A DNA stretch of 64,000 bases from Puia sp963703355. Lineage in GTDB: Bacteria > Bacteroidota > Bacteroidia > Chitinophagales > Chitinophagaceae. The stretch spans positions 3,348,001-3,412,000 of the forward strand of contig OY969813.1 of NCBI GenBank assembly GCA_963703355.1. The letters are read 5' to 3'. Both the position numbers and the translations under genes were made by a program. Positions 24,336-33,774 of this stretch are shown here, in pieces. The stretch's first letter is position 1; every line of letters starts with the position of its first letter. The notes beneath the pieces are model-generated. The model did no database searches. It was not told the origin of the DNA and saw only the letters and a list, made by a program, of their open reading frames with translations.

Positions 24336-26663
24336 ATGGGTAAATGCTGCTTATTTCTGATATTCTTTTTTTCGGTATCCTTCAGTTTTTGCCAAAGTAA
24401 ACATACCATCAGTGGTACAATCAGAGAAGCCAAAACGGGCGAATCATTGATCGGGGCGTCTGTTTATCTGCAGGAAATTCCGAAGTCAGCATCACTGAGC
24501 AATGCTTATGGATTTTATTCCATCACGGCTCCTGCCGGGCGTTATACATTAATAATCAGTTTTTCCGGATTTACCACAGATTCTGTTCAAATCGATTTGA
24601 ATAAAGATCTTACTCAATCTATAGGGATGACTCCACGTAATACGGAATTGCAGGAAGTGGTAGTCAGTTCTGTAAATCAGCGGGCGAATGTTACCAAACC
24701 ACTGATGGGAGTGATGAAGCTATCCGCAAAAGAAATTCAGGATCTACCCGTCATTTTTGGCGAGAAAGACATTTTAAAATCATTGCAGTTATTACCCGGT
24801 GTGCAATCTGCCGGCGATGGAAGCAGTGGCTTTTATGTAAGAGGTGGGACTACCGATCAGAATCTGATCTTACTCGACGAAGCCACCGTATATAATCCGT
24901 CTCATCTGCTGGGATTCTTTTCAACTTTCAATTCCGACGCGATAAAAGATGTAACACTTTATAAAGGTGCGATTCCTGCAGAGTATGGAGGAAGAATTGC
25001 TTCTGTGCTCGATGTAAAAATGAACGACGGAAATTCCAGGGAATATCAGGTGGGGGGTGGAATCGGACTTATTTCTTCCAGGCTTAACGTGGAGGGACCG
25101 ATTGAAAAAGACAATGGATCATTTATTGTAACGGCGAGGAGGACCTATGCTGATCTTTTTCTGAAACTTTCGAAAGACACGAACACAAAAAGAAGCAGTC
25201 TCTATTTTTATGATCTCAATGCCAAAGCAAATTATAAACTGGGAGACAAAGACCATATTTATTTATCCGGCTATTTTGGAAAAGACAATCTGGGACTTGG
25301 CAACAGTTTCGGTATCGACTACGGAAATACAACAGCAACTGTCAGGTGGAACCATATATTCAACAGTCGATTGTTTTCCAACACTTCCCTGATCTATAGT
25401 AAATATGATTACGATGTGGAAGTCACTTCAGGAAACAACGATGTTTCCATCAATTCCTTTATCAGGGATTATCATTTCAAAGAAGACATGCAATATTTTG
25501 TTGGTTCGGGAAACAAAATAAACTTCGGACTGGAAGTAATCAATACCACTACGTCGCCCGGTGTAATTACAGCAGCTGCAGCGAGTGACAATTTCAATTC
25601 TCTGACGGTGCCTGATAAACATGGTCTTGAAACGGCCTTATATATTTCTCAGGAAGTATCGGTCTCCGATAAATTGAATGTGAATTATGGACTGCGTGCA
25701 GGAGTATTTACTGTATTGGGACCGGGTGCTTTTTATACTTATGATTCTTCCGGTAATCCAATCGATACGGCTAACTATGGATCGGGTCAGGTGGTGATAA
25801 ACTATTTCAATCTGGAACCACGCTTTTCTATGAGTTACCAGCTTACTGACAACAGTTCGGTCAAATTTGCTTACGCGAGAACTACACAAAACCTGCATCT
25901 GCTTTCCAACAGCACTTCTTCCAATCCTACGGATGTATGGATTCCCAGCAGCAACAATGTAAAACCCGAGATTGCAGATCAGGTATCCGCCGGCTGGTTC
26001 AGGAATTTTAAAGACAATCAATATGAATTCTCCACGGAAATATATTACCGTAACATGCAGAACCAGATCGATTATAAAAACGGGGCACAGTTAATTGCCA
26101 ATGTGAATGTGGAATCGCAACTGATTTTCGGAAAGGGAAGATCTTACGGACTGGAACTATTCATCAAAAAGAAATATGGAAAACTCAGCGGATGGATCAG
26201 TTATACCTTATCAAGAACGGAGCGACAATTCACGCAGGTCAACAATGACAGCTGGTATCCCGCCAATCAGGACAGAACAAATAATTTATCGATTGTAGGC
26301 ATTTACAAACTGGGCAAGAAATGGACTTTGTCTGCAGACTTTGTTTACTATACAGGCAATGCGGTGAGCTGGCCGAGTGGCAAATATGAGGTGAATGGAC
26401 AGGCTGCATTTATATATGTAGAAAGAAATAATTACCGGATGCCTTCATATAACAGACTGGACATTGGTGTTACGTTGCAAAGTAAAAAGACTAAGAAGTT
26501 TGACAGCAACTGGAACTTCTCACTTTATAATGCGTATGGAAGGGAGAATCCCTACAGCATCAGCTTCCAGCAGGATCCGGGAGATCCGACGAAGACGCAG
26601 GCTGTGCAGTGGGCTTTGTTTCGCTGGGTACCTTCCGTTACCTATAATTTTAAATTTTTATAA
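24336..26663 (+). CDS. TonB-dependent receptor with carboxypeptidase-regulatory-like N-domain
   Basis: The protein has 775 residues from this ATG. It has a signal peptide (LFLIFFFSVSFSFCQS) and a carboxypeptidase-regulatory-like domain (SGTIREAKTGESLIGASVYL). A plug follows (EKDILKSLQLLPGVQSAGDG, then GFYVRGGTTDQNLILLDEA and VTLYKGAIPAEYGGRIASVL). The rest is a long beta-barrel ending in TYNFKFL with the C-terminal aromatic residue used for outer-membrane assembly. Such receptors import bulky ligands with energy from TonB. The length is short for a SusC-type receptor, and no SusD gene follows; instead a DUF4249 lipoprotein starts 1 base after the stop, the usual pair in this subfamily. An in-frame TTG at 24327 would add three residues. 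Confidence 0.93.
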   Translation: MGKCCLFLIFFFSVSFSFCQSKHTISGTIREAKTGESLIGASVYLQEIPKSASLSNAYGFYSITAPAGRYTLIISFSGFTTDSVQIDLNKDLTQSIGMTPRNTELQEVVVSSVNQRANVTKPLMGVMKLSAKEIQDLPVIFGEKDILKSLQLLPGVQSAGDGSSGFYVRGGTTDQNLILLDEATVYNPSHLLGFFSTFNSDAIKDVTLYKGAIPAEYGGRIASVLDVKMNDGNSREYQVGGGIGLISSRLNVEGPIEKDNGSFIVTARRTYADLFLKLSKDTNTKRSSLYFYDLNAKANYKLGDKDHIYLSGYFGKDNLGLGNSFGIDYGNTTATVRWNHIFNSRLFSNTSLIYSKYDYDVEVTSGNNDVSINSFIRDYHFKEDMQYFVGSGNKINFGLEVINTTTSPGVITAAAASDNFNSLTVPDKHGLETALYISQEVSVSDKLNVNYGLRAGVFTVLGPGAFYTYDSSGNPIDTANYGSGQVVINYFNLEPRFSMSYQLTDNSSVKFAYARTTQNLHLLSNSTSSNPTDVWIPSSNNVKPEIADQVSAGWFRNFKDNQYEFSTEIYYRNMQNQIDYKNGAQLIANVNVESQLIFGKGRSYGLELFIKKKYGKLSGWISYTLSRTERQFTQVNNDSWYPANQDRTNNLSIVGIYKLGKKWTLSADFVYYTGNAVSWPSGKYEVNGQAAFIYVERNNYRMPSYNRLDIGVTLQSKKTKKFDSNWNFSLYNAYGRENPYSISFQQDPGDPTKTQAVQWALFRWVPSVTYNFKFL

Positions 26664-26664
26664 A

Positions 26665-27459
26665 ATGAAGGGGTACCTTCCGATAACTTTAATTTTAATA
26701 CTTTTTTTGTATTCATGCCAGAAAGTGGTGAATCTTAATCTGAATACCATACCGCCACAAATTGTTATACAGGGAGAAGTTACTGATTCAGCGGGACCTT
26801 ATTCAATTACGATTAATAAGTCGGTCGATTTTTATGCACCGAATACTTTTCCGCCTGTATCCGGTGCTGTTGTTAAACTAAGTGATAACCTGGGGAATCA
26901 GGATAGTCTGATAGAATATACGCCGGGTATTTATTCTACAACGGCTTTTCTTGGCAGGCCCGGACGCACCTATACGTTGTCGGTGACCGTCAATGGCAAT
27001 ACCTATACAGCGATATCTGTTATGCCCATGCCGGTAAAACTGGATTCCATTACATTTGAACAAACGAGTGGATTCGGAATTAATCAGATCAATGCGATGG
27101 TTAACTTTCAGGATCCTCCGGGTGTTCCAAATTATTATCAGTTTATCGAATACATAAACGGGAAACAATTCAATAAAGAGATTTTCATATTCGACGACCG
27201 GCTTTCGGACGGCAAATATATCAGCACCACACTGCGGACCGACAGTTCATATCTCAACCCGGGTGATGCGTTGAAAGTATATATGTATTCCATTGACCAA
27301 AACGTGTACAACTATTTTCTTCAGTTAAGGCAGTCGTCGGGTACCGGCGCTTTTAATTCAACGGCTTCACCTGCAAATCCGACCACGAATATTACAGGTG
27401 GCGCCCTCGGTTATTTCTCCGCCCATACAACGCAATATCAGACGATAACGGTTTATTAG
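26665..27459 (+). CDS. DUF4249 domain lipoprotein paired with the TonB receptor
   Basis: This 264-residue protein has a lipoprotein signal (LILILFLYSCQK). The beginning of the mature part, PPQIVIQGEVTDSAGPYSIT, and the following VSGAVVKLSDNLGNQDSL are the standard opening of DUF4249 proteins, which form Ig-like surface-exposed partners of TonB receptors. The start codon is 1 base after the receptor stop (TAA A ATG), so the two genes are translationally coupled. The ligand is unknown. A longer upstream in-frame reading is merely overlap with the receptor gene. A heptamer repeat tract begins immediately after the stop. Confidence 0.88.
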   Translation: MKGYLPITLILILFLYSCQKVVNLNLNTIPPQIVIQGEVTDSAGPYSITINKSVDFYAPNTFPPVSGAVVKLSDNLGNQDSLIEYTPGIYSTTAFLGRPGRTYTLSVTVNGNTYTAISVMPMPVKLDSITFEQTSGFGINQINAMVNFQDPPGVPNYYQFIEYINGKQFNKEIFIFDDRLSDGKYISTTLRTDSSYLNPGDALKVYMYSIDQNVYNYFLQLRQSSGTGAFNSTASPANPTTNITGGALGYFSAHTTQYQTITVY

Positions 27460-27557
27460 TTATGGGTTATGAGATATTATTTATGGGATATGGGTTATGG
27501 GATATGAGTTATGCGTTACGCGTTAAGCGTTTTGCGTTAAGCTTTACGCCTTACGCG
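27460..27557 (+). repeat. Fourteen-unit diverged heptamer tandem repeat
   Basis: Beginning right after the DUF4249 stop codon, the sequence divides into 14 consecutive 7-base units without interruption. The first half follows TTATGGG/ATATGGG/TTATGAG. The second half follows TTATGCG/TTACGCG/TTAAGCG/TTACGCC. The register is kept over all 98 bases and the two halves differ mainly at the fourth to sixth positions. It fills the gap between two operons. Confidence 0.85.
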
Positions 27558-27575
27558 TGAAAGTGGGTATATTGT

Positions 27576-28067
27576 ATGCTGAATCCTGATTCCTGGCCTG
27601 ATATTTTAATAAACCTTCCTGTGAAACAATTGAAGTACATCATCATTGGCTTTGGTCTTCTGCTAAGCTCCGAGTTTGGTCTTTCACAGATGAACAACAG
27701 TCCTGATCAGATTTTTTCAGCCGCGATGGAAATTAGAAGACCGGTACTTTTATATTTTTCAGGATCCGACTGGTGTGTACCCTGTCAGAAATTCAGCAAA
27801 ACAATTCTTGCAGATTCTGTATTCAGAAAATTTGCTGATGAAAACCTGGTTTTGGTGGAGGTGGATTTTCCACAAAAATCTACGTTATCGAAGCAGCAGG
27901 TTACTTGGAACGAAAAACTTGCAGAGGAATTCAATCCAAACGGGGTATTCCCTTATCTGCTTTTGGTGCGAGCTGACAAAACGATTATAACGCCATTGGA
28001 ATATCTCCATTTCGACGCAGTCCATTTTATTCAGGAAATAAAAAATGCTACCACATCGCCGCATTGA
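27576..28067 (+). CDS. Exported thioredoxin-fold protein
   Basis: This 163-residue protein has a hydrophobic signal (YIIIGFGLLLSSEFGLSQ) and a thioredoxin fold with the redox motif WCVPCQKF, followed by the usual FRKFADENLVLVEVDFPQ and a cis-Pro segment (NGVFPYLLLV). It would reduce or transfer electrons to cysteines outside the cytoplasm. A GTG at 27621 (VKQLKYIIIG) gives a more typical signal peptide and may be the true start. Its stop overlaps the apbE start (TGATG), so it heads the Trx-ApbE-DUF4266-DUF3570 operon. Confidence 0.88.
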   Translation: MLNPDSWPDILINLPVKQLKYIIIGFGLLLSSEFGLSQMNNSPDQIFSAAMEIRRPVLLYFSGSDWCVPCQKFSKTILADSVFRKFADENLVLVEVDFPQKSTLSKQQVTWNEKLAEEFNPNGVFPYLLLVRADKTIITPLEYLHFDAVHFIQEIKNATTSPH

Positions 28068-29020
28068 TGAAAGAATATAAGTCTGACATAAAATTAATGG
28101 GATCGGCATTTCAGTTTATTGTCAATGCGGAGACTGATGAAACAGGTTATGAATGGATCAGGGATTGTATTGAAGAAGTGCGAAGAATTGAAAAATTACT
28201 TACAGAATTCAGTGAAGACTCTGAGACTGCGCTGATAAATAAAAATGCCGGTATTTGTGCGGTGCGCGTTAGTGATGAAACGTATCGGTTGGTGGAGCGT
28301 TGTATTCAGATATCTAAACTTACCAACGGAAGCTTTGATATTACGGCAGGTAGTTTAAAAAGACTATACCATTTTAATAATGCCGTTGTTGCGTTGCCTG
28401 CTCATGAACACGTTAGGGAAAGCCTCGAAAAAACAGGTTATCAGAAAATAAAACTGTTGGGCAATAACAGAATTTTCCTTGAGAAGAAAGAAATGCGAAT
28501 TGGTTTTGCTGCTATCGGCAAGGGCTACGCAGCAAACAGAACGATGAAGATGATGCAAAGCAAGGGCGTAACAGGAGGCGTGATCAATGCGAGCGGAGAC
28601 CTTTGTACCTGGGGTAATAAATGGGATGGTTCTGCGTGGAAAGCCGGAATTGCAAATCCCGACAAACCTGATGAGATATTATTGTGGCTGCAATTGAACG
28701 GAATGTCTATTGCAACTTCCGGCAACTATGAACAATATTTCGATTTAAAAGGAGTACGTTATTCCCATAACATCAATCCCACAACAGGTTATCCGGTTAC
28801 TGATATTAAAAGTGTGTCGGTTGTGAGTCCGCACGCTGAGCTAAGCGATGCTTTGGCTACAGCGATAACGGTTATGGGTGTTAAAATAGGAATGGATCTC
28901 ATTAGGCAGTTACCCAGGACGCATTGTGTTATTGTTGATGCATCTGACCGTGTGTTCTATTCGAATCATATTGAGCGCGTGCGATATTTCAAAAACAAGG
29001 TTCATGCATTTCAACATTAA
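28067..29020 (+). CDS. apbE: ApbE-family FAD:protein FMN transferase
   Basis: The 317-residue protein matches ApbE: LMGSAFQFIV at the start, GSFDITAGSL in the centre, IGFAAIGKGYAANRTMKMM, the GGVINASGDL strand, and NPTTGYPVTDIKSVSVVSPH leading into SDALATAITVMG, which carries the metal-binding Asp/Thr. ApbE moves FMN from FAD onto a Thr or Ser of target proteins outside the cytoplasm. It has no signal peptide or lipobox, which is unusual because known substrates are periplasmic. I chose the ATG at 28067 (TGATG overlap with the thioredoxin stop). The small DUF4266 gene begins inside its last codons. Confidence 0.92.
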   Translation: MKEYKSDIKLMGSAFQFIVNAETDETGYEWIRDCIEEVRRIEKLLTEFSEDSETALINKNAGICAVRVSDETYRLVERCIQISKLTNGSFDITAGSLKRLYHFNNAVVALPAHEHVRESLEKTGYQKIKLLGNNRIFLEKKEMRIGFAAIGKGYAANRTMKMMQSKGVTGGVINASGDLCTWGNKWDGSAWKAGIANPDKPDEILLWLQLNGMSIATSGNYEQYFDLKGVRYSHNINPTTGYPVTDIKSVSVVSPHAELSDALATAITVMGVKIGMDLIRQLPRTHCVIVDASDRVFYSNHIERVRYFKNKVHAFQH

Positions 29021-29219
29021 ATACCTGCTGATTTTGGGGGCGTTCAGTTTCCTGTCGTGTAAATCCGTGAAGCCTTACCAGCGCGCATACTTAAATGACA
29101 ATGCCATGCAGATCAAAAAAAATAACGTGGATAAACTCTCTTCGGAAATGCATACTTATAAAGAAGGCGCATCGGGAGGCGGCCGGGGGAAAAGTAACGG
29201 TGGATGTGGATGTAACTGA
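29004..29219 (+). CDS. DUF4266 small lipoprotein with Gly-Cys tail
   Basis: This 71-residue protein has a lipoprotein signal (LLILGAFSFLSCKSV) and a mature part of only ~53 residues. It begins VKPYQRAYLND and ends in a Gly-rich tail with two cysteines (GKSNGGCGCN), the mark of DUF4266. It starts inside the apbE gene (overlap 17 bases, different frame) and precedes the DUF3570 gene by 8 bases. No ApbE flavinylation motif (D-x-x-S/T-G-A-T/S) is visible, so it is not an obvious FMN acceptor. The function of this family is not known to me; the tail might hold a metal or a modification. Confidence 0.88.
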   Translation: MHFNIKYLLILGAFSFLSCKSVKPYQRAYLNDNAMQIKKNNVDKLSSEMHTYKEGASGGGRGKSNGGCGCN

Positions 29220-29227
29220 GCAGCATC

Positions 29228-30439
29228 ATGATCAAAAAATATATCTGCTTTGCAATTTTCTCAACCTCCATCCTGTTTGGATTTTCACAGGTTGCATTGA
29301 ATCCTTATGGGATCAAAAGAATATCCAGATCTACGATTGACTTTATCTATTCACAATATATTGGAGACGGAGATCATTCCGCTATCACCGGGGGAAAAGG
29401 AACAGAAAAATTGATAGTTTATGAACCGGAAGTAATTATCAATCGTTCGATTGATTCTTTGCATGCAATCTGGGTAGATGCAGGACTGGACATTATCACG
29501 TCTGCTTCCATGGACAATATTGATTTTGTAAAATCTTCCGCCTCCAGGGTAAGCAAGCGGGCATTTATTATGCCGGGATATGAGATCAAATTGAAGAAAC
29601 GTCCTAATGTAGTCTTGGGAGCCAATGGATATTTTTCCATTGAATCGGCTTATTTATCGCGCGGTGCTGCAGTGTCTGTCGACTATCTGACCAGGGATAA
29701 ATCGCAGGAATTTACGGCCCAGTTGCAGGCATTTTTTGACGATCTGCGCTGGGGTCTTCTTAACGGGGAACGACCTTTGAAGCTGGTATATCCGGTTGAA
29801 TTGAGGGGCCGTGAATGGTTTCCCAATTACACACGTAACACGTATAATCTCAGTGCCAGTTTTACGCAAACCATCAATGAGAAAATGATGCTGGCTATTT
29901 TCCCCGGTGTTTCCTACCAGCAGGGACTCTTGTCGACGCCCTATCACCGGGCTTATTTTACTGACAGTTCTGAAAAAGTGGAGAAATTGCCTGATAAAAA
30001 ATGGTTATTACCGTTGGGGGTTCAACTAAATTCATTTATACTTGACCGTTATATTCTGAGCTTATATTACAGGTTCTATAGAGATAACTTTGGCATCACG
30101 GCTCATACAGTGGAAGTAGACCTTACTGTTAAACTGAACTCCAGATTTTCTTTGACGCCTACGTTCAGATTTTACACACAGCATGGCAGCCCTTATTTCA
30201 GGCCATATTATCAATTGGATCCTGATCAGAATTTTTATACATCTAATTATGCCTTATCGTCATTTAACAGTTACGAAACCGGATTGGATGCAAGACTTGT
30301 GGTTCCGGCTATGCAAAAATCAAAACTTTTTTTCGATACGATCTGGTTCAGGTACAATTACTATAAACGTACCGACGGCCTGTATGCGCATATTTTAACC
30401 CTGGAACTGGACATGATTTCCGAGAAAAAAAGCCGATAA
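29228..30439 (+). CDS. DUF3570 family outer-membrane protein
   Basis: The 403-residue exported protein (signal FAIFSTSILFGFSQ) has the DUF3570 hallmarks DGDHSAITGGKGTEKL early on and alternating aromatic/hydrophobic strands through to the C-terminus (FSLTPTFRFYTQHGSPYF, TIWFRYNYYKRTDGLYAHIL). It likely forms an outer-membrane beta-barrel of ~16 strands. DUF3570 and DUF4266 genes are commonly adjacent, and here they share an operon with ApbE and a thioredoxin-like protein, which suggests one pathway whose function is undetermined. Confidence 0.87.
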   Translation: MIKKYICFAIFSTSILFGFSQVALNPYGIKRISRSTIDFIYSQYIGDGDHSAITGGKGTEKLIVYEPEVIINRSIDSLHAIWVDAGLDIITSASMDNIDFVKSSASRVSKRAFIMPGYEIKLKKRPNVVLGANGYFSIESAYLSRGAAVSVDYLTRDKSQEFTAQLQAFFDDLRWGLLNGERPLKLVYPVELRGREWFPNYTRNTYNLSASFTQTINEKMMLAIFPGVSYQQGLLSTPYHRAYFTDSSEKVEKLPDKKWLLPLGVQLNSFILDRYILSLYYRFYRDNFGITAHTVEVDLTVKLNSRFSLTPTFRFYTQHGSPYFRPYYQLDPDQNFYTSNYALSSFNSYETGLDARLVVPAMQKSKLFFDTIWFRYNYYKRTDGLYAHILTLELDMISEKKSR

Positions 30440-30533
30440 TATTGACGGCGGTCATGTACGGTATGTAACCTGTTGAAATCGAATGACGTCTCCATTAAAT
30501 TAACCTATTTTTACCGATTATAAATTACTGCAT

Positions 30534-33005
30534 ATGAAGGGGTTGTTTTTTCTGGTTCTTGGATTATTTGCTACGCATATTTTACCTGCTCAGGATGATG
30601 TTTCGGATTCAGACGCATTGAAAATTTACAGGGCTGCGGCTACAAAGATTAACGATCTGGTACATACGAAACTCGAAGTAAAACCAGACTACGATAAAAG
30701 TTATTTATATGGAAAAGCCTGGATTACATTAAAACCGCACTGGTATCCCACGGACTCTCTTGAACTTGATGCAAGGGCAATGGACATTCACTCCGTGTCA
30801 GTCGTTGCCAATAACGTCAGCAAACCGCTGCTGTTCAAATACGATGGATTCAGATTGTATATCCATCTGAACAAAACATACAGCCGCAATGAAACCTATA
30901 CGGTTTTTGTAGATTATACAGCGAAACCCGATGATTTAAAAGATAAATTAACGGGTGCGGGCAATGATACACTGGGCCTGTATTTTATCAATCCGAAGGG
31001 AACTGAAAAAGATAAACCCATTCAGCTTTGGACACAGGGAGAGCCACAGGCGAATTCGGCCTGGTTTCCTACTATTGACAGGCCCAATCAGAAATCGACA
31101 GATGAAATTATACTTACGGTACCTTCCAAATATGTGACGCTTTCGAACGGTTTGCTCATTTCTCAAAAGAAAAACAATGATGGCACCAGAACCGACGACT
31201 GGAAAATGGATCTGCCGCATTCACCCTATTTATTTTTCTTTGGTGTAGGCGACTATGCGATTGTAAAAGATCACTATAAGGATAAGGAAGTGAACTATTA
31301 CGTAGAACCCGCTTATGAGTCAGTGGCAAAAAGAATATTTGGTTATACACCGGAGATGATGGCATTCTATTCACGGGTGTTGGGTATTGACTTTCCGTGG
31401 CCGAAATATGATCAGATGACGGCGAGGGACTATGTTGCCGGAGCCATGGAAAATACGTCCGCGACATTACACAGCAATTTTGTGCAACAGGACGCACGTG
31501 AGCTTTCCGAAGGCAACAGGGCTGAGAGTACCATCGCTCATGAGTTGTTTCATCAATGGTTCGGAGATCTCGCGACCACCGAAAGCTGGAGCAACCTGAC
31601 AGTGAACGAATCCTTTGCAGATTTCAGTCAGACCATTTGGACAACCTACAAGGAAGGTAAAGACGCAGGCGATGCGGAAAACTACCAGGGACTGAAAACT
31701 TATTTAGCTGATTCCAATAATCAGTTTAAGAATCTTGTTCGTTATCATTATGCAGCCATTGATGATATGTTTGACGGTGTGACATACGCAAAGGGCGGCC
31801 GTATTTTAAACATGCTTAAAAACTATGTAGGGGACACGGCTTTTTATAAATCATTGAATGTGTATTTGAACAACAGGAAATTTAAGTCGGGCAATGCCAC
31901 AGATCTCAGGCTTGCATTCGAAGAAGTGACGGGGGAGGATATGAACTGGTACTGGAACCAATGGTATTTCAGCAGTGGTCACCCGAAATTCACCATAGAT
32001 TACAATTACGACGACGCTTCTGGCAAAGCAATGGTAACGATTCGCCAGACTCAGAACACTGGTAAGACGTTCAGGGTACCGCTGGCGATCGATGTATATG
32101 AAGGAACAACAAAAACGCGACATGCAGTTTGGATTGACCATGACACAGATACCTTTTCGTTTGCTTATAAAACGAGACCGTCGCTGATCAATGTGGATGG
32201 CGATAAAATTATTCTTTGCGAGAAAAAAGATAACAAGACACTTGACAATTTTATTTTCCAGTACAGAAATGCAGGATTATATGTGGATCGTTTGGAGGCC
32301 ATCGAGTTTTGCGCGAAGAATGCTACAAATCCAAAGGCAGCAGAACTATTGAAACTGGGATTAAAAGACCCGTTTGCAGGATTGCGGAGACTTACGCTTA
32401 TGGATCTGAACATGAAAAACGATACGGTCCGAAAAGAATTTGAACCCATCATTGCCGATTTAGCGGCCAATGATCCGGACCGGAGAGTCAAGTCGGTGGC
32501 AGTTGAAATATTGGGCAGCTATAAGAACCCAGGCTATACGCAGGTATTTGTGAAAGGAGCGGGGGATTCATCTTATAATGTTGCCGGTAATTCATTGGTA
32601 GCGTTGGACGTGGTAGATAGTTCTCTGGCCCTCAGTCTCGCAAGAAAATATGCGAAAGAGCCTTCAAAAGGCAGATTACAAAGAGCCATTACTACGATCA
32701 TTATGAAATCCGGTGATGAAAATGAATTTGAAGCGGTTACAAAAAATACCAGGGAAATTCTGGCAACAAATAATCAAACCCTCAGATTCTGTTCGCCTTA
32801 CATTGCTTATCTGGACAAGATAAAAAATACGGAACAAGTGAAGGAAGGGGTGAAAATTGTTGTTGACTATTCCAAAACGCTTCCAACACGCTATCAAAAG
32901 CAGGTAGACAGTAATATAATTAAGCCATTGAAGCAGCTTGCTGATAAGAAAGAAGCTGAAGGGCTGAAGGAACAGGCGGATTATATCAGGTCGTTGGTAA
33001 AATGA
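30534..33005 (+). CDS. Secreted M1 family aminopeptidase
   Basis: This 823-residue protein has a signal peptide (LFFLVLGLFATHILPAQ) and the M1 fold. An N-terminal beta domain leads to the exopeptidase motif GAMEN. The zinc site HELFH (His336, Glu337, His340) is followed 19 residues later by Glu359 in VNESFADF, which completes HEXXH-x18-E. The last ~250 residues are helical with HEAT-like repeats, as in ERAP-type relatives. It removes N-terminal residues from peptides outside the cytoplasm. Length is normal. It converges with the PpiC-like gene with a 3-base gap between stops. Confidence 0.93.
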   Translation: MKGLFFLVLGLFATHILPAQDDVSDSDALKIYRAAATKINDLVHTKLEVKPDYDKSYLYGKAWITLKPHWYPTDSLELDARAMDIHSVSVVANNVSKPLLFKYDGFRLYIHLNKTYSRNETYTVFVDYTAKPDDLKDKLTGAGNDTLGLYFINPKGTEKDKPIQLWTQGEPQANSAWFPTIDRPNQKSTDEIILTVPSKYVTLSNGLLISQKKNNDGTRTDDWKMDLPHSPYLFFFGVGDYAIVKDHYKDKEVNYYVEPAYESVAKRIFGYTPEMMAFYSRVLGIDFPWPKYDQMTARDYVAGAMENTSATLHSNFVQQDARELSEGNRAESTIAHELFHQWFGDLATTESWSNLTVNESFADFSQTIWTTYKEGKDAGDAENYQGLKTYLADSNNQFKNLVRYHYAAIDDMFDGVTYAKGGRILNMLKNYVGDTAFYKSLNVYLNNRKFKSGNATDLRLAFEEVTGEDMNWYWNQWYFSSGHPKFTIDYNYDDASGKAMVTIRQTQNTGKTFRVPLAIDVYEGTTKTRHAVWIDHDTDTFSFAYKTRPSLINVDGDKIILCEKKDNKTLDNFIFQYRNAGLYVDRLEAIEFCAKNATNPKAAELLKLGLKDPFAGLRRLTLMDLNMKNDTVRKEFEPIIADLAANDPDRRVKSVAVEILGSYKNPGYTQVFVKGAGDSSYNVAGNSLVALDVVDSSLALSLARKYAKEPSKGRLQRAITTIIMKSGDENEFEAVTKNTREILATNNQTLRFCSPYIAYLDKIKNTEQVKEGVKIVVDYSKTLPTRYQKQVDSNIIKPLKQLADKKEAEGLKEQADYIRSLVK

Positions 33006-33008
33006 ATG

Positions 33009-33620
33009 CTACCGACCATTCGACCTTAGCACCGTTATTTCTTTCTTTTCCCGGTCGTCGTATGTTTTTTTAACGATATAGTGCCATTGCTTATCCGAGA
33101 CGTCTACAAAAAAGATCTCTCCTGTTTTGTGATTTTTGACGGCATCCTGAAATTCTTTGGGCATCATTTCAATACCGAAAAACCAACCTGTATCACCATG
33201 GGTTGTATTCCCGTCCATTGTATACTGATCAGAGAGTTGCTCGAATGAAGTTCCGGCGTTGGCCTTCTGCAGAATAATTTTCTTAAGGGAGTCTATTTCA
33301 GTGGCGGACAAAGTAGAGCCATCCAGGAAGATATAACTTGCCCTGTAGTCAACCGTATCGGACGCTTCGAGTACTTTATACGTGACATATCCTACGGAAA
33401 ACACGTCGCCTTTATTTTGCTTCAATAATCTTTTTTCAATCAGTGTGGAATCTTTCCCTGAAGCCAAATGAAGTAATACTGGTTTTAACGGAGCGTTTGC
33501 GTCGATATATTGTTGAGCCTGTTGTACAGTTGTAATTTTTTGAAACTGTTCGGTTACGGTCAATTGAGCAAAAACGGGAGCTGAGAACAGCAGGAATAAG
33601 CCTGCAATACTATTTTTCAT
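33009..33620 (-). CDS. Exported parvulin-type peptidyl-prolyl isomerase
   Basis: This 203-residue protein has a signal peptide (LFLLFSAPVFAQ) and one rotamase domain in the second half. The recognisable stretches are AGTSFEQLSDQYTMDGNT, THGDTGWFFGIEMMPKEF and VKNHKTGEIFFVDVSDKQWH, which match the PpiC/parvulin fold with its F-x-x-x-M-x-x-x-F pattern. It would help fold outer-membrane or secreted proteins. The N-terminal third (KITTVQQAQQYIDANAPLKP) is helical and family-specific. It stands alone on the minus strand. Confidence 0.8.
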   Translation of the reverse strand: MKNSIAGLFLLFSAPVFAQLTVTEQFQKITTVQQAQQYIDANAPLKPVLLHLASGKDSTLIEKRLLKQNKGDVFSVGYVTYKVLEASDTVDYRASYIFLDGSTLSATEIDSLKKIILQKANAGTSFEQLSDQYTMDGNTTHGDTGWFFGIEMMPKEFQDAVKNHKTGEIFFVDVSDKQWHYIVKKTYDDREKKEITVLRSNGR

Positions 33621-33774
33621 ACTTTTATTTTAATTCTTTGTCCACGGGTTTATGAAGGTACTATTTTTCATAGAAATCCTGTCTTCACGGCAATGGGTAA
33701 TCGTAAATAAATAGTTAAACTAAGAGTAGATTATAATTGAAAATCAGTGTTATATTCACAAACCACCCATCCAT

